Below are positions 36,613 through 46,200 of a stretch of 64,000 nt of DNA, piece after piece. Under the pieces are notes generated by a model. That model made no database searches. It was not told the origin of the DNA and saw nothing but the letters and a program-made list of their open reading frames with translations. Every line of letters begins with the position of its first letter. The stretch's first letter is position 1. This DNA comes from Formosa sp. Hel1_31_208 (GTDB lineage Bacteria > Bacteroidota > Bacteroidia > Flavobacteriales > Flavobacteriaceae): positions 1,582,501 to 1,646,500 of the forward strand of contig NZ_LT629733.1 of assembly GCF_900104785.1 (NCBI RefSeq). Reading direction: 5' to 3'. A program made the position numbers and the translations under genes.

Positions 36613-36643
36613 AGCCTCAATCCGAAAGGAAAGAGGCTATTTT
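36613..36643. terminator. Bidirectional terminator between hisS and the 2097-residue T9SS gene
   Basis: AGCCTC pairs with GAGGCT and an inner TCC/GGA pair closes a GAAA tetraloop, with a symmetric AA/AA internal loop. T runs follow on the plus strand and, in the other direction, on the minus strand. Confidence 0.85.
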
Positions 36644-36675
36644 TAAGTTAAGATCACGGTAGATTTGGGTCTATG

Positions 36676-39600
36676 TTACTTCACTAAAACTTTTTTAGAT
36701 AACAAACCGCTTAAAGTATCTATCTTAATAATATAAGTTCCAGTGCTAAGGTTCTTAACTTCATATTCAGAATAGTCCAGTTCTGAAATATCTTCAATTG
36801 TTGTAATTTTTTGTCCAATGATGTTATAGAGTTCAATAGATTTTACATCTACGAAATTCGGGTTGAATAATACAATACCTTGTACTTCGTTGTCATAATA
36901 TACATCCACTGATTTTAGAATACTCTCTTCAACATTCAACGCAGCTTCACTACTAAATGTCAATTCAAATCGATCTAAGTATTCACCAGCCGAAAGGTAG
37001 AATTGGAAATCACCTTCTCTTAGGTTATGATAGGTATCCTCTAACAAATCGTGAATATAGATCTCAATATCGTTAGGCACATTTTCTAAACTATCAATAG
37101 TAATAGTATTTAATCCATCATCACTTGTTTTAATACCAAGAGGATACACACTATCTGATTCAGCTTCGTTACTACCTTGAATCGTATATTTTTCACTATC
37201 TATCATCCAGAATAAATCATCCATCTGATCATCATAGGTCTTAGCGTCAAACGCCCAGTCATATCCAGTTGTTGTTGCGTCATCAATCGTTAATAATAGC
37301 TGTCTATGAATTGTATTTATAGAATTAAATCCAATTCTAAATTTCATACGATCATCGATGTCATCTTGAGGGTCAGCGCTTGCCGTCGATCCGTCAGATC
37401 TCACAAATACAGATGTTCCAGTGGATTCTTTTCTGTAGATACGTTGGCCGTTATTAAAGTTGATATTTCCTGTGCTTTCTCCTACAACGAAGAAACCTTG
37501 ACTTACAGGAATATATCTTGCTGGCAGCTTAGTAGGTGTTCCACCGGTTCCTACATCAGGATCATTTGTTCCTAATGATGGTGCAGCAACTCCTCCTGAG
37601 AAGTTATATGTTGCATAGCCACCTTGGTAGTCTAGTAAAACATGAGATCCTCCGCCCCAGTGTTCCCAGAAATAAAGCGTTCCACTAATTAATGGATCAG
37701 CACCTGCACCAGTAATGTTTGGTCCGTTATCTGTAATAAAGGTATTTGCATCTATCGCAGAAGGATAAGGGTTACCAACTAAATAGTCGTTCCCTGCATT
37801 AAGGGTTAGGTTAATGTCGCCATTATTTGGTTTTCCTAAGAAAACATAGTTTTGTTGATCAACGATGGTTCCAGAACCAGGCCCCTTCATGGTGAAACCT
37901 TCACCAGCTAAAAGTGTTCCGTTCTGTCTAACATGTTGCCATGCAGAATAATCATCATCGGGTTGATTTGCAAATTTCCATATCCAGTAATCAGCTATAG
38001 TAATTGGCGAACTTGCCGAACCATCATAATCATTATTAATAAAGTTGATTGGTAAAGCATCATCCAACATGACATCTACAACTGTATATGAATTATTATT
38101 TGTTGTGTTGTTAATAACACCCACTGGTGAAGACCAGTAGTTATAAGTGTGAACATCAGCTGTTCCTTGTTGATCTTTTTCTAGAGATCCAGATGAAGTA
38201 GGATCTAAGTCACTTCCAACTTCTTGTATCAATTGCGACTGACCCTCTAAATCTATTTTTCCGTCAAGTTTTAGATAGTGAGAAATGGTTAAACCGTTTC
38301 CAGCAGTGGCATCAAAATTATTACCATCAACTGTTAATTCACCAGCATCTACATATAAACCTAATACTTGTCTGTCTCTTCCTAATACGATTTCAGTATC
38401 GACTCTTACATCATGACCAATCCTAACAATGTTCCAGTCGATAGGAGTTGTTCCGTCTACTATGGATAGTTCATTTGGAATAGATTGCACGGTGTTATTT
38501 AACCAAGTAGCATCTGTTGTCCAATCGCCATTTGCTTGAGATTCATATGGTAATGGAGCTGTTTGTCTGTCTACTGTATCTAAATTTCTTAACGCACCTT
38601 GATTTGAGTTTCCAGAGGCGTCATCTGTATTGGTATAAGTATAAATTGACATTGGATAATAGCCAGCCAAATCAGACCATGGGATAGTTCCTATATCATT
38701 TTTAGTGATAGTAGAAGGTAAAACTCTACCTGCCACAAATGATGTATTATCTTCTATTTCTTGATTCATAATGAATCTTAACTGAGCTATACTAAGTTCT
38801 GTATCCCATACTCGTACTTCATCAATATTTCCTCTAAAGTGCTGTGTTGGTGTGTTTTTACCAGCCGCCGCAATGTAGAAGGATTCATTTGTGTCTGAAG
38901 GTGCTGAGCGATTGGCTTGATTGTCTACGACTCCATCAATGTATAAAAACAGTCTTGTGCCATTATAAATGGCAGCCACATGATGCCATTCGTCATCTGG
39001 AATAGCTGCAGTACTCGTTAATATTTGATCTGAACCGTTTTTCCAGAACATTTGTATTCTATTATCATTTAGTATTCTTAGATCATATCCAATTGTAAAC
39101 GGATTATCTCTTTTTGAGATAATGGATTTCGTTCCACTATCGGCAGCATCTCTTTTTACCCAAGCAGATACAGTAAATTCTGTTGGGTTAAGATCTAATG
39201 CATCTTCCATGTCAACATAGTCGACAGCTCCGTCAAAGTATACTGAACGTTCTACAATGACTTGAGGAGCATATCCAAAAGTTATGAATTTAGTTCCATC
39301 AAAATCATAATTCGTTTCAAGGTTACCACTTCCATCTGGTGTCATTATTCTATAGTCTGCTGTAGGATCAAAAACACCAGTATTAGAAATAAACATTAAA
39401 TAGCTTCCAGGAGGCGTAATATTTCTAATAGCATCTTGTGGAATTCTAACTTTTACAGAAGGTATATCGCCACCTGTTTCAACAACTTTCCAAACGCGTT
39501 GCATTCCTGTGAATGTAACGTCAGTGTTAAGGGCAGGAGTAATACCTGCACTCATATTCACAGAGATAGTAGTTGCTGCTAGATTTAGGTCTACACCATT

Positions 39601-42600
39601 GTTTCCCCAAACCAGATACTCTTTGTCATCAAAAGTTGTAGGGTCAGTAGAAATATGATCTCTATTGGTGTTATAGATGTCGTTTAATCCCATGGTTAGG
39701 ATACCTTCAATTCTTCCGGTTCCATCGGTTGCATCGTTCACACTTCGAGATTGTTTTTGATTTAATTCTGAAACATCATCTCTTCCAATACCAGCAATAT
39801 CATAGTTAAATCCAGCATTTGCAGATTGATCCCAAATGACATTTCCATCACTATTTACATAGTCTTGTGAAGTGCCATTGACACCAAGCGTAATACCATA
39901 TTTTATTCCTAAATAAGATTGAATTCTGTTATGTTCTTGGGTTAAGTTTATATCAGATTTTCTTGAGCTGTAAGTAATCACTTCGGCTATACGACCATCA
40001 AAACTACCATTCCAATATTGGCTACGTCCTAACCAATATTTTCCATTATTAATCATTTTATATAAAGGAAGGTCATTAGTTTCTGTTCCAACTTGATTGG
40101 CGTTGAAGTATAACTCCATATCAGTGTCAGTAGCGTTTTGTCTAATATTGACAATATGGATTTGGTTATAATCTGTTCCTGTACTTGTGTCTGCTCTACC
40201 ATAACCGTTTTCAGGAGAAGTAGGTGTTGTTTCGTTTGTAGTTGCTATGCAATACGCAAGTCTTTCATTATTAAATCTTGCGGTGTAAGCACCATATCCA
40301 AATCCAGTAACATCTTCAGTATAGGTTTCACCCGCTGGATCCCTGCTTGTAAATGTATCTAAAGGAATCATGGATGTATTAATTGTAGGGTCTGGCATTA
40401 GCACAACAAACATGTCATTGGTATTAAAACCACCTGTTCCTTTGAGTGTTTTTCTGCTACCGTCGTTTATGACATAGGTCATGTCACGATTGGCAGTTGT
40501 ATTATCATTTTCAAATTCTATAACGGGATTGAAGTTAAAGTTTCTTGTCGAGTTGTTTTGATATACTGGCTCTTGTCCAGTCACAACAACTTCTGCATTA
40601 TTACCTTTACCATTGTCGGCCCATTGACTTACTAATCCACCGTCAGCACCATATGAAATACCATCCAACTGATCAGCTTTTAACCAAAGGTCAAGGTCTG
40701 TTGTAATACCTCCAGGTGCTACAGTTGGTGTACAAAATGAGGTTCCTGTTATTCTTATATCATCAATATATACTCTATCATCATCTGCACTGGCATCGCA
40801 ACGCACTCTAAATCGTCCGTTAAGACCAGCAGGGAAGGTGTAGTCTGTACTAAATATTGTAACGGTTTTACTGTAACCAATTGCAGTTCCTGTCGCTTCG
40901 AAATCAGCCGTTTTGTTAGCGACAACGCCACTTAAAAAAGTACCAACAACGGTCCAATTTGTTCCTCCATCACTACTATATTCAATAAAAAAGTCTTCAC
41001 CTGTCTCCATACTTTGTGGCTTAAAGAAGAATTTAAAATCTACTTTATCATAGCTCGAAATGTCGAACAAAGGAGAAAGAAAAGAAGACGCATTACCAGT
41101 AGCGTCATCATCTCTAATTCGCAAACTAAAATTACCGTTATATGCCCATGTTCCATCGTTAAATCTTTCGGCATCCACACCACCTGATGTCCAGCCATCT
41201 AGTCCACTTTCAAAAGTAGCACTATGTAAAATATTAGTACCACAAGGGGGTGGTACAAATCCTGTTCCTTGTATATTAAAGTTATAAGGGTTTTCGTCGA
41301 CATCGCTATTTGCTATTGTCACTGTTGCTGAACGTATACCTAAAGCACTTGGGTCAAAAGTAATACTGAAAGTTGTACTTCCACTAGCAACAATAGGAGA
41401 GGTAGGAATGGCTGTTAATGAGAAATCAGCTGCATGGGCACCACCTATGGTTACGTAAGGTGAACCTCCAGTTAATAATAAATCTAAAGAACCATCATTA
41501 AATATGGTAAATACATTAACATTAGTTCCACCAGCAATATCTACGTTACCAAAATCAGTATCATCTGAAAAATCAGGAGTAACATCGCCATCTACAATAG
41601 TATTGGAATTTCCTTGTACGTTGATTTCAGGGGCAGGAATAAATCCGTTACCTTGAATATCAAAAGTATATGGATTTTCATTACTGTCATTATTTGCAAT
41701 GGTTACTGAAGCCGAACGCAAACCAGTAGCACTTGGATCAAATGTAATATCAAACGTAGTCGTAGTTCCCGCACCTATAGAATTAGATGGAATAGCCGTG
41801 ACTGTAAAGTCTGCGGCATGTAATCCCGATATATTAACATAAGGGGACGCACCTCCAAGAGTTAGTGGTGAGGTACCTGTATTTTGAATTGTAAATGTAT
41901 TCGTTTGTGTTGCAGCGATAAGATTGACATTTCCAAAATCTGTATCATCTGAAATATCAGGTGTAGTATCTCCGTCAACTATATTTACTCCGTTTCCTTG
42001 AATATTTATTTCAGGTCCAGAAGCTAAGGTCGCTGTCATTGATACATTGTCAATTGCCATATCACTTCTGTAGTTAGAAGAAGTTTGACCTCTGAATCTC
42101 AATTTAACCGTTAGTCCTAAATAGGCACTAAGATTAAGATTTACTTGATTCCATGCTTGTCCGGAACTTGTTTGAACTCGACCTAATTGAGACCAAAGTA
42201 CTGTTGGCCAAGTGGCTCCGCCATCTGTACTTATATCAACGTATAAATCACCCATTCCGGTGGTAGTACTACTATACATATGATAATAGAAGGTGAATTG
42301 AGCAGCGGTCGCTGAAGTTAAATCAAAGCAAGGGCTGTTTAAATTATGAGTTTGGTTGTAATTTGGGTTACTTCCTTCAGTATACATATATCTGGTGCCT
42401 TCAAATGGACCAGAAGGTCCTGTGTTTCCAGATGGTGTACCTCCTGCTTGTCTTCTCCAATCATTTTGATCACCAGAATCTTGAGTCCAAAGCCCAAGAT
42501 CTGTATTGAATCCTTCTGAGTATGGAAATGTTGATACTGTTGCACCACAAGAAGCCGCACAACCTCCTGACACGTTAAAAAATATTGGTCCTGTTCCTAC

Positions 42601-42969
42601 AGCCGTAGCTGCATTACCATTTTGATTTAACACAATTGAACTACCAGAGGTAATAGTAATATTATCTGCGCCATCCCATCCATCATTGCCTATATCATAT
42701 ATAATGATATAGTAATTGCTTCCATCTGGAAGACAACCTAAAGCGACTGTATTATAATAGAAATTGTTAGTACCACCTGTATATCCATTATCTATAGTTG
42801 CAATTAGGGTGCCACCTGGATTATAAACCTCAACTCTGTTCTCTGAAGAGAAAGTAGGCCATACAAGTGAGACATCAACGCTAGACGTTTGGGCAAACAA
42901 AAAATTAGTGGTAAAAAGTATACAAAAAATTAATGCATACTTTCTAAGTGAAAGTGTAGAAGTTTTCAT
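36676..42969 (-). CDS. Giant multidomain surface protein with LamG and T9SS type A sorting domain
   Basis: This 2097-residue exported protein begins with a signal peptide (1-27). Next come a beta-rich module (about 28-140) and a MAM-like jelly roll opened by STFPYSEGFN (about 145-315). Two choice-of-anchor D domains follow (about 320-445 and 450-570, with TFDITFDPSATGLRSASVTI), then a second jelly roll (about 575-725), a region opened by LWLKADQLDG (about 735-1100), and a LamG/concanavalin-like domain (about 1240-1400, FTVSAWVKR and EWHHVAAIYNG). A long C-terminal part ends in a T9SS sorting domain (about 2015-2097, ending KKVLVK). The modules bind carbohydrate or protein ligands, so an adhesin role is likely. 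It has its own strong promoter. Confidence 0.92.
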   Translation of the reverse strand: MKTSTLSLRKYALIFCILFTTNFLFAQTSSVDVSLVWPTFSSENRVEVYNPGGTLIATIDNGYTGGTNNFYYNTVALGCLPDGSNYYIIIYDIGNDGWDGADNITITSGSSIVLNQNGNAATAVGTGPIFFNVSGGCAASCGATVSTFPYSEGFNTDLGLWTQDSGDQNDWRRQAGGTPSGNTGPSGPFEGTRYMYTEGSNPNYNQTHNLNSPCFDLTSATAAQFTFYYHMYSSTTTGMGDLYVDISTDGGATWPTVLWSQLGRVQTSSGQAWNQVNLNLSAYLGLTVKLRFRGQTSSNYRSDMAIDNVSMTATLASGPEINIQGNGVNIVDGDTTPDISDDTDFGNVNLIAATQTNTFTIQNTGTSPLTLGGASPYVNISGLHAADFTVTAIPSNSIGAGTTTTFDITFDPSATGLRSASVTIANNDSNENPYTFDIQGNGFIPAPEINVQGNSNTIVDGDVTPDFSDDTDFGNVDIAGGTNVNVFTIFNDGSLDLLLTGGSPYVTIGGAHAADFSLTAIPTSPIVASGSTTFSITFDPSALGIRSATVTIANSDVDENPYNFNIQGTGFVPPPCGTNILHSATFESGLDGWTSGGVDAERFNDGTWAYNGNFSLRIRDDDATGNASSFLSPLFDISSYDKVDFKFFFKPQSMETGEDFFIEYSSDGGTNWTVVGTFLSGVVANKTADFEATGTAIGYSKTVTIFSTDYTFPAGLNGRFRVRCDASADDDRVYIDDIRITGTSFCTPTVAPGGITTDLDLWLKADQLDGISYGADGGLVSQWADNGKGNNAEVVVTGQEPVYQNNSTRNFNFNPVIEFENDNTTANRDMTYVINDGSRKTLKGTGGFNTNDMFVVLMPDPTINTSMIPLDTFTSRDPAGETYTEDVTGFGYGAYTARFNNERLAYCIATTNETTPTSPENGYGRADTSTGTDYNQIHIVNIRQNATDTDMELYFNANQVGTETNDLPLYKMINNGKYWLGRSQYWNGSFDGRIAEVITYSSRKSDINLTQEHNRIQSYLGIKYGITLGVNGTSQDYVNSDGNVIWDQSANAGFNYDIAGIGRDDVSELNQKQSRSVNDATDGTGRIEGILTMGLNDIYNTNRDHISTDPTTFDDKEYLVWGNNGVDLNLAATTISVNMSAGITPALNTDVTFTGMQRVWKVVETGGDIPSVKVRIPQDAIRNITPPGSYLMFISNTGVFDPTADYRIMTPDGSGNLETNYDFDGTKFITFGYAPQVIVERSVYFDGAVDYVDMEDALDLNPTEFTVSAWVKRDAADSGTKSIISKRDNPFTIGYDLRILNDNRIQMFWKNGSDQILTSTAAIPDDEWHHVAAIYNGTRLFLYIDGVVDNQANRSAPSDTNESFYIAAAGKNTPTQHFRGNIDEVRVWDTELSIAQLRFIMNQEIEDNTSFVAGRVLPSTITKNDIGTIPWSDLAGYYPMSIYTYTNTDDASGNSNQGALRNLDTVDRQTAPLPYESQANGDWTTDATWLNNTVQSIPNELSIVDGTTPIDWNIVRIGHDVRVDTEIVLGRDRQVLGLYVDAGELTVDGNNFDATAGNGLTISHYLKLDGKIDLEGQSQLIQEVGSDLDPTSSGSLEKDQQGTADVHTYNYWSSPVGVINNTTNNNSYTVVDVMLDDALPINFINNDYDGSASSPITIADYWIWKFANQPDDDYSAWQHVRQNGTLLAGEGFTMKGPGSGTIVDQQNYVFLGKPNNGDINLTLNAGNDYLVGNPYPSAIDANTFITDNGPNITGAGADPLISGTLYFWEHWGGGSHVLLDYQGGYATYNFSGGVAAPSLGTNDPDVGTGGTPTKLPARYIPVSQGFFVVGESTGNINFNNGQRIYRKESTGTSVFVRSDGSTASADPQDDIDDRMKFRIGFNSINTIHRQLLLTIDDATTTGYDWAFDAKTYDDQMDDLFWMIDSEKYTIQGSNEAESDSVYPLGIKTSDDGLNTITIDSLENVPNDIEIYIHDLLEDTYHNLREGDFQFYLSAGEYLDRFELTFSSEAALNVEESILKSVDVYYDNEVQGIVLFNPNFVDVKSIELYNIIGQKITTIEDISELDYSEYEVKNLSTGTYIIKIDTLSGLLSKKVLVK

Positions 42970-43010
42970 AAGCGGTTAAATTTTAGTTTGGGACTAATAA
43001 ATTTATGATA

Positions 43011-43042
43011 CAAATCTACATTTATACTCTATGAAATGCAAA
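43011..43042 (-). promoter_or_regulatory. Promoter of the 2097-residue T9SS gene
   Basis: On the minus strand TTTG (43039-43042), a 20-base spacer and TAGATTTG (43011-43018) match the Bacteroidota promoter consensus. The predicted leader is roughly 35-40 nucleotides. Confidence 0.75.
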
Positions 43043-43060
43043 TAAAATCGATGAAATGCA
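43031..43060 (-). promoter_or_regulatory. Paired 10-mer operator-like repeats upstream of the 2097-residue gene
   Basis: ATGAAATGCA occurs at 43031-43040 and again, identically, at 43051-43060, giving a 20-base period. The proximal copy overlaps the -33 element. A similar pair with the same period stands before the 4178-residue gene. The layout resembles LytTR-type binding sites; the binder is inferred. Confidence 0.55.
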
Positions 43061-43171
43061 TTTATAATTTTTAAATTATTGATAATCAATGCTATAAAAA
43101 AAGCAAAAAACCGTAAAATTACGAGTTATAAGCTTTAATCATATCCTTAATTTAAGTAAGCTGTAAAAACA

Positions 43172-43201
43172 GAAAAGCTGAATCGTTAGATTCAGCTTTT
43201 C
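43172..43201 (-). terminator. Terminator of the 4178-residue T9SS gene
   Basis: A perfect 13-bp stem, GAAAAGCTGAATC against GATTCAGCTTTTC with a GTTA loop, lies 18 bases after the stop. A T-rich tract follows on the minus strand. Confidence 0.85.
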
Positions 43202-43219
43202 ATATAGTTACAATTAGTT

Positions 43220-46200
43220 CTAGAATTTAATCAACTTTTTGATGACTTCAATTCCGCTTGTTGTATTTGATATTTTAATAAAATACGGAGCTTCTTCTAG
43301 TCTGTCAAGATCATTAATGATTATTGAACCTTCAATACTTGATTTTGTCTTTTTATAAACAACACGTCCATTTAAGTCATAGATGTTTATATTAAAAGCA
43401 CTACCATTCAAGCTTAAGGGCAAGGTGATCTTTATAGACGTATTAAATGGATTAGGTTGAATAGTTATGTCCCTATTAGTTACTTCTCCTATACTTAGTG
43501 TTTCTTCTGTCACTGTTACTATAGCTGTGCAATCAGAACTATTTCCATTTGAATCTGTAACCGTTAATGTTACACTGTTAGTCCCTAAATTACTTGTTGT
43601 GAAACTTGAAGGAGAAACACTAATACTAGCGATTGAACAATTATCTGAAGATCCATTGTCTATTTGGTCTGGAGTAATAGTAGCGTTTCCAGTGCCATCT
43701 AGTTCAATTGAGATATCTTGAGTTGCGCAAATCGGTGCAATCACATCATTAATAATTACATTCTGATTTTGTGTAACTGTATTACCATTTCCATCATCAT
43801 AGGTCCATATTACTACAGTAGTACTAGTTATAGGTAGTGTAGCATTATTAGTTACAATAACAGTACCACTGCAGTTATCTATAGCTGTTGGAGACGTTAA
43901 ACTGGTTACTTCACATTCTGCTGAGATATCAGTTAGGTTAATTACATTAGGAGTAGGCGCAGTGGTATCTTCTAAGGTAATGATTTGCACAGAAGAAGCT
44001 GTGTTAGTTGCATTATCAGTAGCTGTCCAAGTACGTGTTATTGTGTTACCAGCAGTGACATCAGAGAATGTTACAGCAGGTGCAGCATCACAGTTATCAG
44101 TTGCCGTAGCCGCTCCAGTATTTGTAGGATCAGTAGAGGCATCACATTCAATAGTGATATCCGCTACATCTGTAATACTAGGCGCAGTGGTATCTTCTAA
44201 GGTAATGATTTGCACAGAAGAAGCTGTGTTAGTTGCATTATCAGTAGCTGTCCAAGTACGTGTTATTGTGTTACCAGCAGTGACATCAGAGAATGTTACA
44301 GCAGGTGCAGCATCACAGTTATCAGTTGCCGTAGCCGCTCCAGTATTTGTAGGATCGGTAGAGGCATCACATTCAATAGTGATATCCGCTACATCTGTAA
44401 TACTAGGCGCAGTGGTATCTTCTAAGGTAATGATTTGCACAGAAGAAGCTGTGTTAGTTGCATTATCAGTAGCTGTCCAAGTACGTGTTATTGTGTTACC
44501 AGCAGTGACATCAGAGAATGTTACAGCAGGTGCAGCATCACAGTTATCAGTTGCCGTAGCCGCTCCAGTATTTGTAGGATCAGTAGAGGCATCACATTCA
44601 ATAGTGATATCCGCTACATCTGTAATACTAGGCGCAGTGGTATCTTCTAAGGTAATGATTTGCACAGAAGAAGCTGTGTTAGTTGCATTATCAGTAGCTG
44701 TCCAAGTACGTGTTATTGTGTTACCAGCAGTGACATCAGAGAATGTTACAGCAGGTGCAGCATCACAGTTATCAGTTGCCGTAGCCGCTCCAGTATTTGT
44801 AGGATCGGTAGAGGCATCACATTCAATAGTGATATCCGCTACATCTGTAATACTAGGCGCAGTGGTATCTTCTAAGGTAATGATTTGCACAGAAGAAGCT
44901 GTGTTAGTTGCATTATCAGTAGCTGTCCAAGTACGTGTTATTGTGTTACCAGCAGTGACATCTGAGAATGTTACAGCAGGTGCAGCATCACAGTTATCAG
45001 TTGCCGTAGCCGCTCCAGTATTTGTAGGATCAGTAGAGGCATCACATTCAATAGTGATATCTGCTACATCTGTAATACTAGGCGCAGTGGTATCTTCTAA
45101 GGTAATGATTTGCACAGAAGAAGCTGTGTTAGTTGCATTATCAGTAGCTGTCCAAGTACGTGTTATTGTGTTACCAGCAGTGACATCAGAGAATGTTACA
45201 GCAGGTGCAGCATCACAGTTATCAGTTGCCGTAGCCGCTCCAGTATTTGTAGGATCAGTAGAGGCATCACATTCAATAGTGATATCTGCTACATCTGTAA
45301 TACTAGGCGCAGTGGTATCTTCTAAGGTAATGATTTGCACAGAAGAAGCTGTGTTAGTTGCATTATCAGTAGCTGTCCAAGTACGTGTTATTGTGTTACC
45401 AGCGGTGACATCAGAGAATGTTACAGCAGGTGCAGCATCACAGTTATCAGTTGCCGTAGCCGCTCCAGTATTTGTAGGATCAGTAGAGGCATCACATTCA
45501 ATAGTGATATCTGCTACATCTGTAATACTAGGTGCAGTGGTATCTTCTAAGGTAATGATTTGCACAGAAGAAGCTGTGTTAGTTGCATTATCAGTAGCTG
45601 TCCAAGTACGTGTTATTGTGTTACCAGCAGTGACATCAGAGAATGTTACAGCAGGTGCAGCATCACAGTTATCAGTTGCCGTAGCCGCTCCAGTATTTGT
45701 AGGATCAGTAGAGGCATCACATTCAATAGTGATATCCGCTACATCTGTAATACTAGGCGCAGTGGTATCTTCTAAGGTAATGATTTGCACAGAAGAAGCT
45801 GTGTTAGTTGCATTATCAGTAGCTGTCCAAGTACGTGTTATTGTGTTACCAGCGGTGACATCAGAGAATGTTACAGCAGGTGCAGCATCACAGTTATCAG
45901 TTGCCGTAGCCGCTCCAGTATTTGTAGGATCAGTAGAGGCATCACATTCAATAGTGATATCTGCTACATCTGTAATACTAGGCGCAGTGGTATCTTCTAA
46001 GGTAATGATTTGCACAGAAGAAGCTGTGTTAGTTGCATTATCAGTAGCTGTCCAAGTACGTGTTATTGTGTTACCAGCGGTGACATCAGAGAATGTTACA
46101 GCAGGTGCAGCATCACAGTTATCAGTTGCCGTAGCCGCTCCAGTATTTGTAGGATCAGTAGAGGCATCACATTCAATAGTGATATCTGCTACATCTGCAA

